A stretch of DNA of 64,000 nucleotides from Vagococcus sp. CY52-2 (GTDB lineage Bacteria > Bacillota > Bacilli > Lactobacillales > Vagococcaceae). Below, piece after piece: positions 56,064-64,000 of this stretch. A model generated the notes under the pieces. The model had not been told where the DNA came from and searched no databases. It saw nothing but the letters and a program-made list of their open reading frames with translations. Each line of letters begins with the position of its first letter. Position 1 is the stretch's first letter. The stretch is from contig NZ_CP093384.1 in the NCBI RefSeq assembly GCF_022655055.1, positions 1,116,001 to 1,180,000 of the forward strand. Direction: 5' to 3'. The position numbers and the translations under genes were made by a program.

Positions 56064-57197
56064 TTAATCTTGCGATATAAAATAATCAGTCATCAGTGTT
56101 ACGCCCTTTATTAAAGCAGACTCATGAGGATTAAATGATGGATGGTGTAGTCCATATTGGCTGTCCACTCCAAGCCAAAACATTGTCCCTGGTATTTGCT
56201 TTAATAAATAACCAAAATCTTCAGCCGTCATCAATGGAGTGGCTGCTTCAAATAGAATATTTTGTTGTTCATTAAAAAAATCAATTAATTTTTTTGTCGT
56301 AAAGTAATTGTTTACAACTGGAACATATCCAAGCTGATCAAAATTAATATCGACTTTACACTGATAGGAAATCTCAATACCTTTTGCAATATCTTTTACA
56401 CGCTGAACAACTAAATCAGTCATCTCATGTGTCAATGTTCGAATCGTTCCAGTTAAATCAGCTGACCCAGGTAAAACATTGCTCGCAACACCAGCATTGA
56501 GTTGCCCAAAGGTAATAACAGCTGATTCCATTGGATTAACATTTCGACTCACAATAGTTTGAATTTGTTGAACAAACGATGACACTGCAACAATCATATC
56601 ATTTCCTTCATGAGGTAATGCTGCGTGGCTTTCTTTTCCGTAAAAACGAGCACTAAACCCACAATCTCCAGCAAACAATGTTCCCACACACGTTGAAACA
56701 CTTCCTACTGGTAATGTTGGGCTCACGTGTAATCCATAGATTTCATCAATCATTGCTACATCTAAAAAATGATTATCTGTATATATTTTAGCACCACTTT
56801 TATTTTCTTCAGCTGGTTGAAAAAAGAAAACCACATCATTATTTAATTGGGCATTCACCACATTTTTTAATAATCCTAAGGCAATGGTCATATGGAAATC
56901 ATGACCGCATGCATGCATAACGCCTTCATGTGTTGATTGAAATGCTAAATCAGTGTTTTCTAATATTGGTAATGCATCCATATCTGTACGCCAAGCAATC
57001 GTCTTTGATGGGTTTCTCCCCTTAACAATCACTATAATAGCAGTATCTTGTACTTTAATAATCAATCTATCTTGAGGTAATGCATAGATGTTTTCTAGTA
57101 AATAGGTCGAAGTTTTTTCTTCTTCCAGGCCAATTTCTGGTATTTGATGTAACTTTCTTCTAATTCGAATCAACTCATCTTCTGAAATACGTTCCAT
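56064..57197 (-). CDS. M20 amidohydrolase, probable N-acetyldiaminopimelate deacetylase
   Basis: 377 residues. Metal-binding motifs ACGHDFHM, QPAEENKSGAK and YGLHVSP, plus the RTDMDALPI and lid-domain GKESHAALPHEGND. Length and motif spelling fit the YkuR-type deacetylase of the acetyl branch of lysine/DAP synthesis, but no dap genes are adjacent, so other N-acyl amino-acid substrates remain possible. It lies 15 bp downstream of cbpB; likely co-transcribed. Confidence 0.82.
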   Translation of the reverse strand: MERISEDELIRIRRKLHQIPEIGLEEEKTSTYLLENIYALPQDRLIIKVQDTAIIVIVKGRNPSKTIAWRTDMDALPILENTDLAFQSTHEGVMHACGHDFHMTIALGLLKNVVNAQLNNDVVFFFQPAEENKSGAKIYTDNHFLDVAMIDEIYGLHVSPTLPVGSVSTCVGTLFAGDCGFSARFYGKESHAALPHEGNDMIVAVSSFVQQIQTIVSRNVNPMESAVITFGQLNAGVASNVLPGSADLTGTIRTLTHEMTDLVVQRVKDIAKGIEISYQCKVDINFDQLGYVPVVNNYFTTKKLIDFFNEQQNILFEAATPLMTAEDFGYLLKQIPGTMFWLGVDSQYGLHHPSFNPHESALIKGVTLMTDYFISQD

Positions 57198-57212
57198 ATA
57201 TGTCCCCCTTAC

Positions 57213-57677
57213 TTATTTCATCATCACGTTATATTCCGTTTCTAATTCATGTGCCAAATGATTAACAGCTTTTAATATTTCTTTTCTCGTAATGATCCCC
57301 ATAAATTGATTGTCTTTATTCACAACAGGAATAAAATTATTATTAACTAATAAATGAAGTGTTTTTTCTAAATCTATCGGTAATTGTGCAGGTGAAACAT
57401 TGGTATCCATTACATCAGATACTTTTTTACCAGACAAATTTTGTGGTTCAAAATCTTCTATCCCAAACATTTGATCAACTACTTGGGACAAAGAAACCAA
57501 ACCTACTAATTGTTCTTCTTTATTTAAAACTGGTACTCGAGAATACCCTATTTTCGTTAAAACAAGTAGAGCATGTTCAAGTGAATTTATTTCATTTAAT
57601 GTCGCCACATTTTCTGCGGATATTAAAAAATCTGCTTCATTTTCTAACAATAATTTTTTTACGGTCGATCCAATCAT
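57213..57677 (-). CDS. cbpB: CBS-domain protein CbpB/YkuL (c-di-AMP-binding type)
   Basis: About 154 residues from ATG 57677 (GGAGG, 7 bp). Two CBS motifs: ALLVLTKIGYSRVPVLNKEEQLVGLVSLSQVV and TLHLLVNNNFIPVVNKDNQFMGIITRKEIL. In Listeria and Bacillus the orthologue binds cyclic di-AMP and controls the stringent-response enzyme Rel. The position downstream of a YfcE phosphoesterase and murI matches the usual Lactobacillales order. Confidence 0.88.
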   Translation of the reverse strand: MIGSTVKKLLLENEADFLISAENVATLNEINSLEHALLVLTKIGYSRVPVLNKEEQLVGLVSLSQVVDQMFGIEDFEPQNLSGKKVSDVMDTNVSPAQLPIDLEKTLHLLVNNNFIPVVNKDNQFMGIITRKEILKAVNHLAHELETEYNVMMK

Positions 57678-57704
57678 ATCATTTCCTCCATACACCTTAA
57701 ATCA

Positions 57705-58223
57705 CTAATCCATTAAAAAGAAATGGGTTAATTCTTTTTGTAATTCATGTCTTTCATTATAATATTCAACTAAATATCCATCTGATTGATGTGTAATGAT
57801 AGCATATGTCTTTAAATAGCTATACTTACCCCGTGGTTGAGAAATACTACCTGGGTTTAATAACAAAATATCATCGACCATGTCCACAAATAACTGATGT
57901 GTATGTCCATATAATACGATGTTTGCCTGTACTTCTTCAGCCTGATAGAGTAATTTATCAAATGTCATATTCACGTTAAATAAGTGCCCATGTGTTAATA
58001 AAACTTTATCCTCTGATGTCTCTATAACTTCAACAGTATCGTATTCCTGATAATAGTCACAATTTCCACGCACAACATGAAACGTTGACCAAATATCGTC
58101 CTTAGGAGATAATTCCGAGTCCCCACAATGAAAAAAATAATCCACATCATTTAACCATTTTGCTTTTATATCTTCTAAATAAGATACCACACCATGATTA
58201 TCACTCACAATTAAATATTTCAT
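57705..58223 (-). CDS. YfcE/MJ0936-type metallophosphoesterase
   Basis: 172 residues. Calcineurin-like motifs: [26 protein letters not shown] and YGHTHQL. Such enzymes hydrolyse phosphodiesters with Mn2+ or similar; the natural substrate is unknown. The start overlaps the stop of the rph-rdgB fusion by 4 bp (ATGA), giving translational coupling. Confidence 0.9.
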   Translation of the reverse strand: MKYLIVSDNHGVVSYLEDIKAKWLNDVDYFFHCGDSELSPKDDIWSTFHVVRGNCDYYQEYDTVEVIETSEDKVLLTHGHLFNVNMTFDKLLYQAEEVQANIVLYGHTHQLFVDMVDDILLLNPGSISQPRGKYSYLKTYAIITHQSDGYLVEYYNERHELQKELTHFFLMD

Positions 58224-59581
58224 TTACTTTTCTCTCCTAACCAAGTATCTATTTTTTTATCCAATTCATGTAAAGCCTTTGCTCGATGACTAATCTTGTT
58301 TTTTTCATCTGCCGTCATTTCTGCTAAGGTTTTATCTGTTTCTGGAATAATAAATAATGGATCATAACCAAACCCATTATTTCCACGTGGAATACGCCCA
58401 ATCATACCTGATAATTCGCCTGATACCACCAAACTTTCTTTTCCTGGTTCAGCAAGTACTAGCGTACAATGAAACTGTGCTGTACGTTCATTCATTGGTA
58501 TATCAGTTAATTCATGTAATAACTTAGCATTATTCGCTGCATCACTTTTTCTCTCCCCTGCATATCTTGCTGAATAAACGCCTGGTTGTCCACCCAACGC
58601 ATCTACTTTTAAACCAGAATCATCTGCTAAAACCAAGCAATGTAACTCTTTAGCAATCCCTTCTGCTTTTAGTCGAGCATTTTCTTCAAATGTTTTTCCT
58701 GTTTCTTCAATATCTGCCATTTCTGGATAATCAAGTAATGTTTTAATCTCGTATCCTCTTGATTTAAATAAGTCAACAAACTCTTTTGCTTTTCCTTCAT
58801 TTCTTGTCGCAATTAATAAATGATTGTTCAAAACAGGTGCTTCTTGTTTTTTCGCAACATTTCTTAACGCTAACGCATTTTTTTGCAAGCGAATAAGTTC
58901 TGTCACGCTTTTTTCAGCATAATCTAATAATTGATTCAACTCTCCTCTTGTAAAGGTTGCCTCTTCACCTGTCCCTTGAATCTCAATTAATTCTAATTTT
59001 TCTGTCATCACAACATTACAATCAACTTGAGCTGCTGAATCTTCTTCGTAATCTAAATCTGTGATTACTTCTCCGTAGTGATTTAACCCCACACTAATCG
59101 CAGCCAAGTAAGATGTAATTGGATTTTCTGTTAATTCTCCGCTTTCTACTAAAGTGTCTACTGCCATTTTTAAGGCTAAAAATGCACCCGTAATACTAGC
59201 TGTTCTAGTACCTCCATCTGCTTGAATCACATCGCAATCAATTACAATCGAGCGTTCACCTAATTTTTTCAAATCAATCACCGAACGTAGTGATCGACCA
59301 ATCAATCGTTGTATTTCCATTGTACGACCTGTTAGTTTACCCTTGCTACTTTCCCGTCTATTTCGAGTATGCGTTGCTCGTGGTAACATACTATATTCGG
59401 CCGTTACCCATCCTGTTCCTGTCTCTCTTAAAAATGGAGGAACAGAGTTTTCTATCGTTGCATTAACAATAACCTTTGTATTTCCAAAACTAACTAAAAC
59501 TGACCCTTCAGGATAATCTAAATAGTCTAATACAAAAGATACTTTTCTCATTTCATTATTTTTTCGTTTATCATGTCTCAT
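58220..59581 (-). CDS. Bifunctional RNase PH / XTP-dITP pyrophosphatase (Rph-RdgB fusion)
   Basis: 453 residues. Residues about 1-245 are RNase PH ([69 protein letters not shown]). After a short linker, residues about 255-453 are RdgB/HAM1 ([63 protein letters not shown]). The first trims tRNA 3' ends, the second removes non-canonical purine nucleotides. Both halves look catalytically complete. It is 3 bp downstream of murI; start has GGGAG at 8 bp. Confidence 0.95.
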   Translation of the reverse strand: MRHDKRKNNEMRKVSFVLDYLDYPEGSVLVSFGNTKVIVNATIENSVPPFLRETGTGWVTAEYSMLPRATHTRNRRESSKGKLTGRTMEIQRLIGRSLRSVIDLKKLGERSIVIDCDVIQADGGTRTASITGAFLALKMAVDTLVESGELTENPITSYLAAISVGLNHYGEVITDLDYEEDSAAQVDCNVVMTEKLELIEIQGTGEEATFTRGELNQLLDYAEKSVTELIRLQKNALALRNVAKKQEAPVLNNHLLIATRNEGKAKEFVDLFKSRGYEIKTLLDYPEMADIEETGKTFEENARLKAEGIAKELHCLVLADDSGLKVDALGGQPGVYSARYAGERKSDAANNAKLLHELTDIPMNERTAQFHCTLVLAEPGKESLVVSGELSGMIGRIPRGNNGFGYDPLFIIPETDKTLAEMTADEKNKISHRAKALHELDKKIDTWLGEKSK

Positions 59582-59584
59582 TTT

Positions 59585-60400
59585 CTAATCTCCCATACGT
59601 GTAATATCTACATGTTCTACTATTATGTTTTCTAATGACAACCAATCAGAACTGATTTTTTCAAAGTTTCGAACCGATCCTGTTGTGTAAAATTGGTGAT
59701 CTTTTAATGTTGTATCTGGTAGGGCTGCTATTTCATAATAATCAAGTAACACACTCACTTCAGTAATTGTTTCAGCTCCTGAATCAATTAATTTAACCTT
59801 TTTTCCCATGACATCTTTAATAAATGGTTTTAATAATGGGTAATGAGTACATCCCATTACTAACGTATCGATGTCTGATGTCTTAAAATACTCCAACGTT
59901 TCAGCTACAACTTTTTTAGCGATAGTTGATTGATACTCATGACTTTCTACAATAGGAACAAATTTTGGGCAAGCAAGCCCTAATACATTAACATTTAATG
60001 ACTTACGTTTTATTTCTTTGGTATATTCTTCACTATTTATCGTTCCAACCGTTCCGATGACACCAATACGTCCATTATGCGTTTCTCGTAAAGCAGCTCG
60101 AGATCCTGGGACTATTACCCCTACAACAGGAATATCTAATGACTCTTTAATTTCTTCCAAAGCGACAGCAGTTGCAGTATTACATGCAATCACAATCATT
60201 TTGACATTCTTTTTTAATAAAAAGTGAACCATATCCCATGTGAATTCCTTAATTTGTTCAACTGGACGTGGTCCATATGGACATCTAGCAGTATCTCCAA
60301 TGTAATACAGTGTCTCATTTGGTAGTTGTTTTAATGCTTCTCTTACAACTGTTAATCCTCCTACACCAGAATCCAAAAAACCGATTGGCTGATTGTTCAT
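59585..60400 (-). CDS. murI: Glutamate racemase
   Basis: About 271 residues from ATG 60400 (GAGGT upstream). GFLDSGVGGLTVVREAL at the N terminus, catalytic Cys pair in VIACNTATA and VMGCTHYPLL, and TVGTINSEEY. It supplies D-glutamate for peptidoglycan. First gene of the tightly packed run murI, rph-rdgB, phosphoesterase, cbpB, M20 hydrolase. Confidence 0.95.
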   Translation of the reverse strand: MNNQPIGFLDSGVGGLTVVREALKQLPNETLYYIGDTARCPYGPRPVEQIKEFTWDMVHFLLKKNVKMIVIACNTATAVALEEIKESLDIPVVGVIVPGSRAALRETHNGRIGVIGTVGTINSEEYTKEIKRKSLNVNVLGLACPKFVPIVESHEYQSTIAKKVVAETLEYFKTSDIDTLVMGCTHYPLLKPFIKDVMGKKVKLIDSGAETITEVSVLLDYYEIAALPDTTLKDHQFYTTGSVRNFEKISSDWLSLENIIVEHVDITRMGD

Positions 60401-60515
60401 GACGTCTACCTCATTCTTTATATAATTCATCCAACCTCTATTTTCTCTTTATTTCATTGATAATTCAAGTTAAAGCGTTAAATTTTAATGCTTTATTATA
60501 TCTTGTCTTATTAAC

Positions 60516-60545
60516 GCAAAAGAGTAACAGTTTCCTGTTACTCTT
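60516..60545 (-). terminator. Terminator of the tsa operon
   Basis: Stem AAGAGTAACAG / CTGTTACTCTT (60520-60530 / 60535-60545), 4-nt loop, TTTTG on the minus strand. Confidence 0.85.
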
Positions 60546-60551
60546 AACAAA

Positions 60552-61568
60552 TTATAGTGTTAAACTTGGTTTAGCATTTAAATGCCAATCAGAAACATGC
60601 TGTTTTTGATACTCCACAAATCCAGCTGCTCCAATCATTGCTGCGTTGTCTCCACATAAACTAATTGGTGGCACAACTAGTGTCACATTTGGTAATTCTT
60701 TTGCTAATTCAATTTTCAAGGTATCTCTAAGCCCCTTGTTAGCAGCGACACCACCTGCGACAATTAATTGCTTCACATCATACACTTTACAAGCTCTTAT
60801 AGTTTTATCGACTAAAACATCAATCACACTTTGCTGAAAACTTGCTGCTAAATCAACATCACAAAGTACTTCGTCACGTTGTTTGGCATTGTGCACCAGG
60901 TTAATCACTGAACTTTTTAGTCCACTAAAACTAAAATCAAAATTATCTTCTTTTATCATGCCTCTTGGGAAATGATAATTATCCTGACCTTTGTGAGCTA
61001 GTTCGTCAATTTCTTTTCCACTAGGATAGGTTAATCCTAATACTCTACCTACTTTATCATAAGCTTCTCCTGCTGCATCATCTCGTGTTTCACCAATGAC
61101 TTCAAATTCACCATGTTCAGTCATATACACAAGTTCAGTGTGTCCACCACTTACAAGTAATGCCATTAAAGGAAATGTCATCTCTTCCACAAAGCGAGCT
61201 GCATAGATGTGACCAGCCATATGATTAACGGGAATAAGTGGTAAATCATTTGCCCATGCAAATGATTTTGCTGCAGTAATCCCAATCAATAAAGACCCTA
61301 CTAATCCAGGTCCATAAGTTACTGCAACAGCCGACAAATCAGAAACTGTGATATTAGCTTCATCTATAGCTAATGACATACACTGTATAATTTGTTCTAC
61401 ATGATGACGACTAGCGACTTCTGGAACCACTCCACCAAATCGCTTGTGGCTATTTATTTGAGATGCAACAATATTAGATAAAATATCATTGCCATTTTTA
61501 ACAACAGCAACGCTTGTTTCATCACAACTACTTTCTATTGCAATAATATATATTTCTTTTTTTTCCAT
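60552..61568 (-). CDS. tsaD: tRNA N6-threonylcarbamoyltransferase TsaD (Kae1 family)
   Basis: 338 residues. [12 protein letters not shown], metal site HxxxH in [48 protein letters not shown] and [12 protein letters not shown]. It transfers the threonylcarbamoyl group to A37 of ANN-decoding tRNAs, with TsaB, TsaE and TsaC. Last gene of tsaB-rimI-rimI-tsaD. RBS AGGAAGTG. Confidence 0.96.
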   Translation of the reverse strand: MEKKEIYIIAIESSCDETSVAVVKNGNDILSNIVASQINSHKRFGGVVPEVASRHHVEQIIQCMSLAIDEANITVSDLSAVAVTYGPGLVGSLLIGITAAKSFAWANDLPLIPVNHMAGHIYAARFVEEMTFPLMALLVSGGHTELVYMTEHGEFEVIGETRDDAAGEAYDKVGRVLGLTYPSGKEIDELAHKGQDNYHFPRGMIKEDNFDFSFSGLKSSVINLVHNAKQRDEVLCDVDLAASFQQSVIDVLVDKTIRACKVYDVKQLIVAGGVAANKGLRDTLKIELAKELPNVTLVVPPISLCGDNAAMIGAAGFVEYQKQHVSDWHLNAKPSLTL

Positions 61569-61579
61569 TTTTTCACTTC

Positions 61580-62008
61580 CTAAATCTCTAACTGCATTAT
61601 TTTCGCATCATCACTTGGGTGTTTGTAATAATTTTTTCGTATTCCTAACTCTTTAAAACCGTGTTTATCATAAAAAGAAATTGCTTCTATATTTTTGACT
61701 CTCACTTCTAAAAATAAGTGTGACACTTTTTTCTGTTTTAATCGTTGACACATATCTTTCAACAATTGTGTTGCAATTCCTCGATGTTTATAACTAGGGA
61801 TAACACCTATCAATAATAATTCAGCTTCATCCAATACTCTTTGACAAATGATGTACCCTATCATTTCATCATCTTCACAATGGTAAATGATTTCAGTATT
61901 TGCTTGCATAAGTTGTGATTCAAACTGTGATTCAGTCCATGGGCTGCCATGTTCAAAAATAGTATCACTTACTTTTTTTAACTGCCTAGCCAAATTTTTA
62001 TTATTCAT
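61580..62008 (-). CDS. rimI: RimI-type ribosomal protein/GNAT N-acetyltransferase (copy 1)
   Basis: 142 residues with the RimI core: [44 protein letters not shown] and [45 protein letters not shown]. It is the better match of the two neighbouring paralogues to canonical RimI (bS18 N-alpha-acetylation). It lies between the second GNAT gene (10 bp) and tsaD (11 bp). RBS AGGACGTG. Confidence 0.9.
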   Translation of the reverse strand: MNNKNLARQLKKVSDTIFEHGSPWTESQFESQLMQANTEIIYHCEDDEMIGYIICQRVLDEAELLLIGVIPSYKHRGIATQLLKDMCQRLKQKKVSHLFLEVRVKNIEAISFYDKHGFKELGIRKNYYKHPSDDAKIMQLEI

Positions 62009-62018
62009 AACTCACGTC

Positions 62019-62477
62019 CTAAAGTCTTAAAGACATTTCAATTGCATCTTCATTCGAAGAAATATAATAATTTTCTTTCACACCAATTTGTTTAAATCCA
62101 AATACTCGATATACTGAAATGGCTTGATGGTTAGATGCTCTTACTTCTAAACTCATGGTTAAACAATTCATTTTAACTGCTTCTTTTCTTAATTGATGAA
62201 GAATCTGCGTTCCAATACCTTGTAATTGGTAATTTTTCAATACAGCAATATTCGTAACATGAGCATCATCACACTCTATCCGAATACCACCAAATCCGAC
62301 TAATTCATGATTTAATTGTGCTTTGATGTACCGACCATACTTTTTTTTACTTAGTTCCATCCACAAAATAGCCGTACTCCAAGGAGACTCACCATCGTAA
62401 ACATTTTTTAATAATTGATGAAACGCCATAATGTCAGTTATTTTGGCTATTTGAAATTCCAAATCCGCTTCAATCAT
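62019..62477 (-). CDS. RimI-like GNAT N-acetyltransferase (copy 2)
   Basis: About 152 residues from ATG 62477 (GAGGGGTG, 5 bp). The GNAT core HVTNIAVLKNYQLQGIGTQILHQLRKEA and LEVRASNHQAISVYRVFGFKQIGVKENYY is intact and paralogous to the next gene, but the N-terminal half is divergent. It probably acetylates a different protein or helps TsaB complex formation; this is inference. It lies 18 bp after tsaB. Confidence 0.85.
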   Translation of the reverse strand: MIEADLEFQIAKITDIMAFHQLLKNVYDGESPWSTAILWMELSKKKYGRYIKAQLNHELVGFGGIRIECDDAHVTNIAVLKNYQLQGIGTQILHQLRKEAVKMNCLTMSLEVRASNHQAISVYRVFGFKQIGVKENYYISSNEDAIEMSLRL

Positions 62478-62495
62478 AACATCACCCCTCATTGA

Positions 62496-63221
62496 TTAAC
62501 TTAAACGTTCAACGTAAGACTGTGTTTCAACTTCCCCATACTGTTTTTTTAACCATTCTTCTTCTGCTTCAACTTTTTTCAAATAAGTTGGAACAAAGAC
62601 ATCGATATCTGTTATTTCTTCCATAAGATATTCTAATTCCAACATAACAGCTGGATTAGAAGGTTGAATGATTAACTCGATTTCTGCTTCAAGGGAAAAT
62701 GTTTCAAATAAACTTTGTAATTTACCAAAATCTTCTCCGATAAAAACAATCGATTCTCCATAACTTAGTAAGATTTTAGTCCACTCTTCAAATGATATAT
62801 ATTGATCTTCAATAACATTCATTAATTTAGAGCCGTCATATTTATAAGCACCTGTATATAAAAAGCCTCGCCTAGCATCCATAAATGGCACAATTAATTT
62901 AGTTGTTTGTTGAATATTTTTTGCTAAACAAGCAAGTGAAGATATAGCATATAAAGAGGCATCCAAGCTCCAACTTAATGTTTTAGCTGTTGTCACACCA
63001 ATTCTTAACCCCGTATAGGAACCTGGCCCTTTTGCCACAATTATTTTAGTGATATCTGTCGGTGCTAACCGACTTTCACGAACACAAAAATCAATCGCTG
63101 GCATCAATGTTTCACTATGATTTTTACTTGCTTGACTGTAATAAGACGAGATGAGATTCTGTTCTTCTCCAAGTACGACACCTAGCGCTTTATTTGATGT
63201 ATCAATACCTAGTACTGTCAT
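62496..63221 (-). CDS. tsaB: tRNA threonylcarbamoyladenosine biosynthesis protein TsaB
   Basis: About 241 residues from ATG 63221 (AAGGA about 11 bp upstream; a longer form to 63257 is possible). ASKHA fold: VLGIDTSNKALGVVL, IIVAKGPGSYTGLRIGVTTAKTLSW, and VPFMDARRGFLYTGAY. TsaB scaffolds TsaD and TsaE in t6A synthesis. First gene of the operon. Confidence 0.93.
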   Translation of the reverse strand: MTVLGIDTSNKALGVVLGEEQNLISSYYSQASKNHSETLMPAIDFCVRESRLAPTDITKIIVAKGPGSYTGLRIGVTTAKTLSWSLDASLYAISSLACLAKNIQQTTKLIVPFMDARRGFLYTGAYKYDGSKLMNVIEDQYISFEEWTKILLSYGESIVFIGEDFGKLQSLFETFSLEAEIELIIQPSNPAVMLELEYLMEEITDIDVFVPTYLKKVEAEEEWLKKQYGEVETQSYVERLS

Positions 63222-63533
63222 AATTATACCAATCCTTTTTCTATTTTTCTGTTTCATTGTAGCATAAAAGACTACCTTCTTGTGTTATTTAGAAATAAAA
63301 AAGAAAAAGAGTCTTCTTACTTGTTTTGATAATAAGAAGATTAGATAAGGATTCAACTAACCAAAGCAGTCAAAATGATATGTATCGATTCATTCATATA
63401 ACTATTAAACTTCCAGTATGATTGATATCTTTTAGGCAACATGATAATACATGTTTTTACATTATAGTTTGGCTTCATAAAAGTTAAATCATTACCTTTA
63501 AAATATACAATAAAAATAGAATAGGAGTACTTT

Positions 63534-63740
63534 ATGTTAAATTACTATAAACAATTGGCCAAGAACCATCCATATTGGCATGTCATTTTTATTTTAAGTA
63601 TCGCTAGTCTAGTTGGAATACTAATTGAGTATTTAATTAATAAAAATTTTATTGGTTCAGGTATATATGCTAGTGTTCTTTTAGGAATAATTGAAATAGC
63701 CAGAGTTAAAAAAAAAAGCATCATCACAATTGGTAATTAA
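63534..63740 (+). CDS. Small membrane protein of unknown function (68 aa)
   Basis: 68 residues with two hydrophobic helices (about 15-33 and 40-56) and a basic end. RBS ATAGGAG 5-6 bp before the ATG is good. No family recognised. It is alone between divergent tsaB and the convergent ohr-like gene. A terminator hairpin shared with the latter follows. Confidence 0.55.
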   Translation: MLNYYKQLAKNHPYWHVIFILSIASLVGILIEYLINKNFIGSGIYASVLLGIIEIARVKKKSIITIGN

Positions 63741-63751
63741 ACTCTCTCAAC

Positions 63752-63791
63752 ATAAAAAAAACCCCTCGATATTAAAAATAATCGAGGGGTT
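63752..63791 (-). terminator. Terminator of the Ohr/OsmC gene
   Basis: 11-bp stem AACCCCTCGAT (63760-63770) / 63781-63791, 10-nt loop, T8 on the minus strand. Confidence 0.9.
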
Positions 63792-63818
63792 AACACTATA
63801 TGAAATAACGTCATAATA

Positions 63819-64000
63819 TTACTCTGCAAGTAATGTAATATCAACATTTCCTTTAATTGCCTTTGTATAAGGACAAATGGTTTCAGTTTCCTTTAGATAT
63901 TTCATTGTATCATCTTTAGATAAACCGTCTATTTTACCAATTAAAGTGACTTCAAGATGTAAACTGTGTTCATCAGGTAAATCACCAAGTAACGTAACTT
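63819..64000 (-). CDS. Ohr/OsmC-family peroxidase, C-terminal part (gene runs off the window)
   Basis: The last 60 codons are visible, ending ...ETETICPYTKAIKGNVDITLLAE. The CPYTKA...GNV pattern is the second active-site Cys region of organic hydroperoxide resistance proteins (Ohr/OsmC). The first Cys and the start are outside the window. It uses thiol chemistry to reduce organic peroxides. A clear terminator follows. Confidence 0.85.
   Translation of the reverse strand, partial: VTLLGDLPDEHSLHLEVTLIGKIDGLSKDDTMKYLKETETICPYTKAIKGNVDITLLAE

Noticed and set aside
63545-63727. 60-codon minus-strand ORF opposite the small membrane protein
   Set aside because: The plus-strand frame has the good RBS (ATAGGAG) and protein-like topology; this frame has none.

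Overview
The window is a chromosomal segment of a low-GC Gram-positive bacterium of the order Lactobacillales, most likely an Enterococcaceae member (Enterococcus/Vagococcus type). I infer this from CcpA with cre sites, a WxL/DUF916 surface-protein pair, a lipoprotein YidC, a Phe T-box in front of pheST, an Rph-RdgB fusion beside murI, a CbpB/YkuL protein, and a tmRNA whose tag reads AKNENNTFALAA. No species call is possible from sequence alone.

Layout. 1-2.8 kb: start of ccpA, trxB, rodA. 2.8-10.4 kb: a DNA-repair-like small protein, a WxL surface protein with its DUF916 partner, an acetyltransferase, and a secreted GH85 endo-beta-N-acetylglucosaminidase lipoprotein with a good cre site. 10.6-13 kb: a PanE-family reductase and an EIIC_2-type membrane protein. 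13.4-22.7 kb: an ABC-F ATPase, TRIC-like and SemiSWEET membrane proteins, a beta-glucoside PTS/6-phospho-beta-glucosidase pair with a divergent GntR regulator and a palindrome between the promoter hexamers, then small conserved genes (YaiI, DUF1456, CmpB-type, YccF). 23-25 kb: an amino-acid ABC transporter. 25.2-30.9 kb: topB overlapping a DUF1033 gene, then mgtA behind an M-box Mg2+ riboswitch and possible leader ORFs. 31-43.5 kb: mnmA, DUF1831 and cysteine desulfurase (tRNA thiolation), cls, an aldo/keto reductase, a D,D-carboxypeptidase, T-box-controlled pheST, HxlR, an HD protein and a TrmH-type methylase. 43.5-45.5 kb: acyP, yidC and two small genes.

45.7-47.3 kb is the most unusual part. 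A roughly 1.6-kb segment is bracketed by the real 3' end of the tmRNA gene and by a decayed copy of that end, which is still followed by a tmRNA-style terminator. This is the footprint of an element integrated in ssrA. Its only cargo is a membrane-anchor ORF joined, through a -1 shift at a run of seven A, to a long SAP-domain reading frame that has no start codon of its own.

47.8-64 kb: an ArsR regulator with a CzrA-like metal site behind pgcA, a YdcF protein, an ECF transporter operon, YtxG/YtxH-like stress proteins, MscS, an M20 deacetylase, the cluster murI / rph-rdgB fusion / YfcE phosphoesterase / cbpB, the t6A cluster tsaB-rimI-rimI-tsaD, a small membrane protein and the end of an Ohr/OsmC gene.

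Most of the window is core chromosome with short operons ending in clear hairpins. The accessory parts are the glycan-degradation/surface cluster, the beta-glucoside locus and the ssrA-borne remnant. No CRISPR array, rRNA, tRNA or intact transposase was seen.
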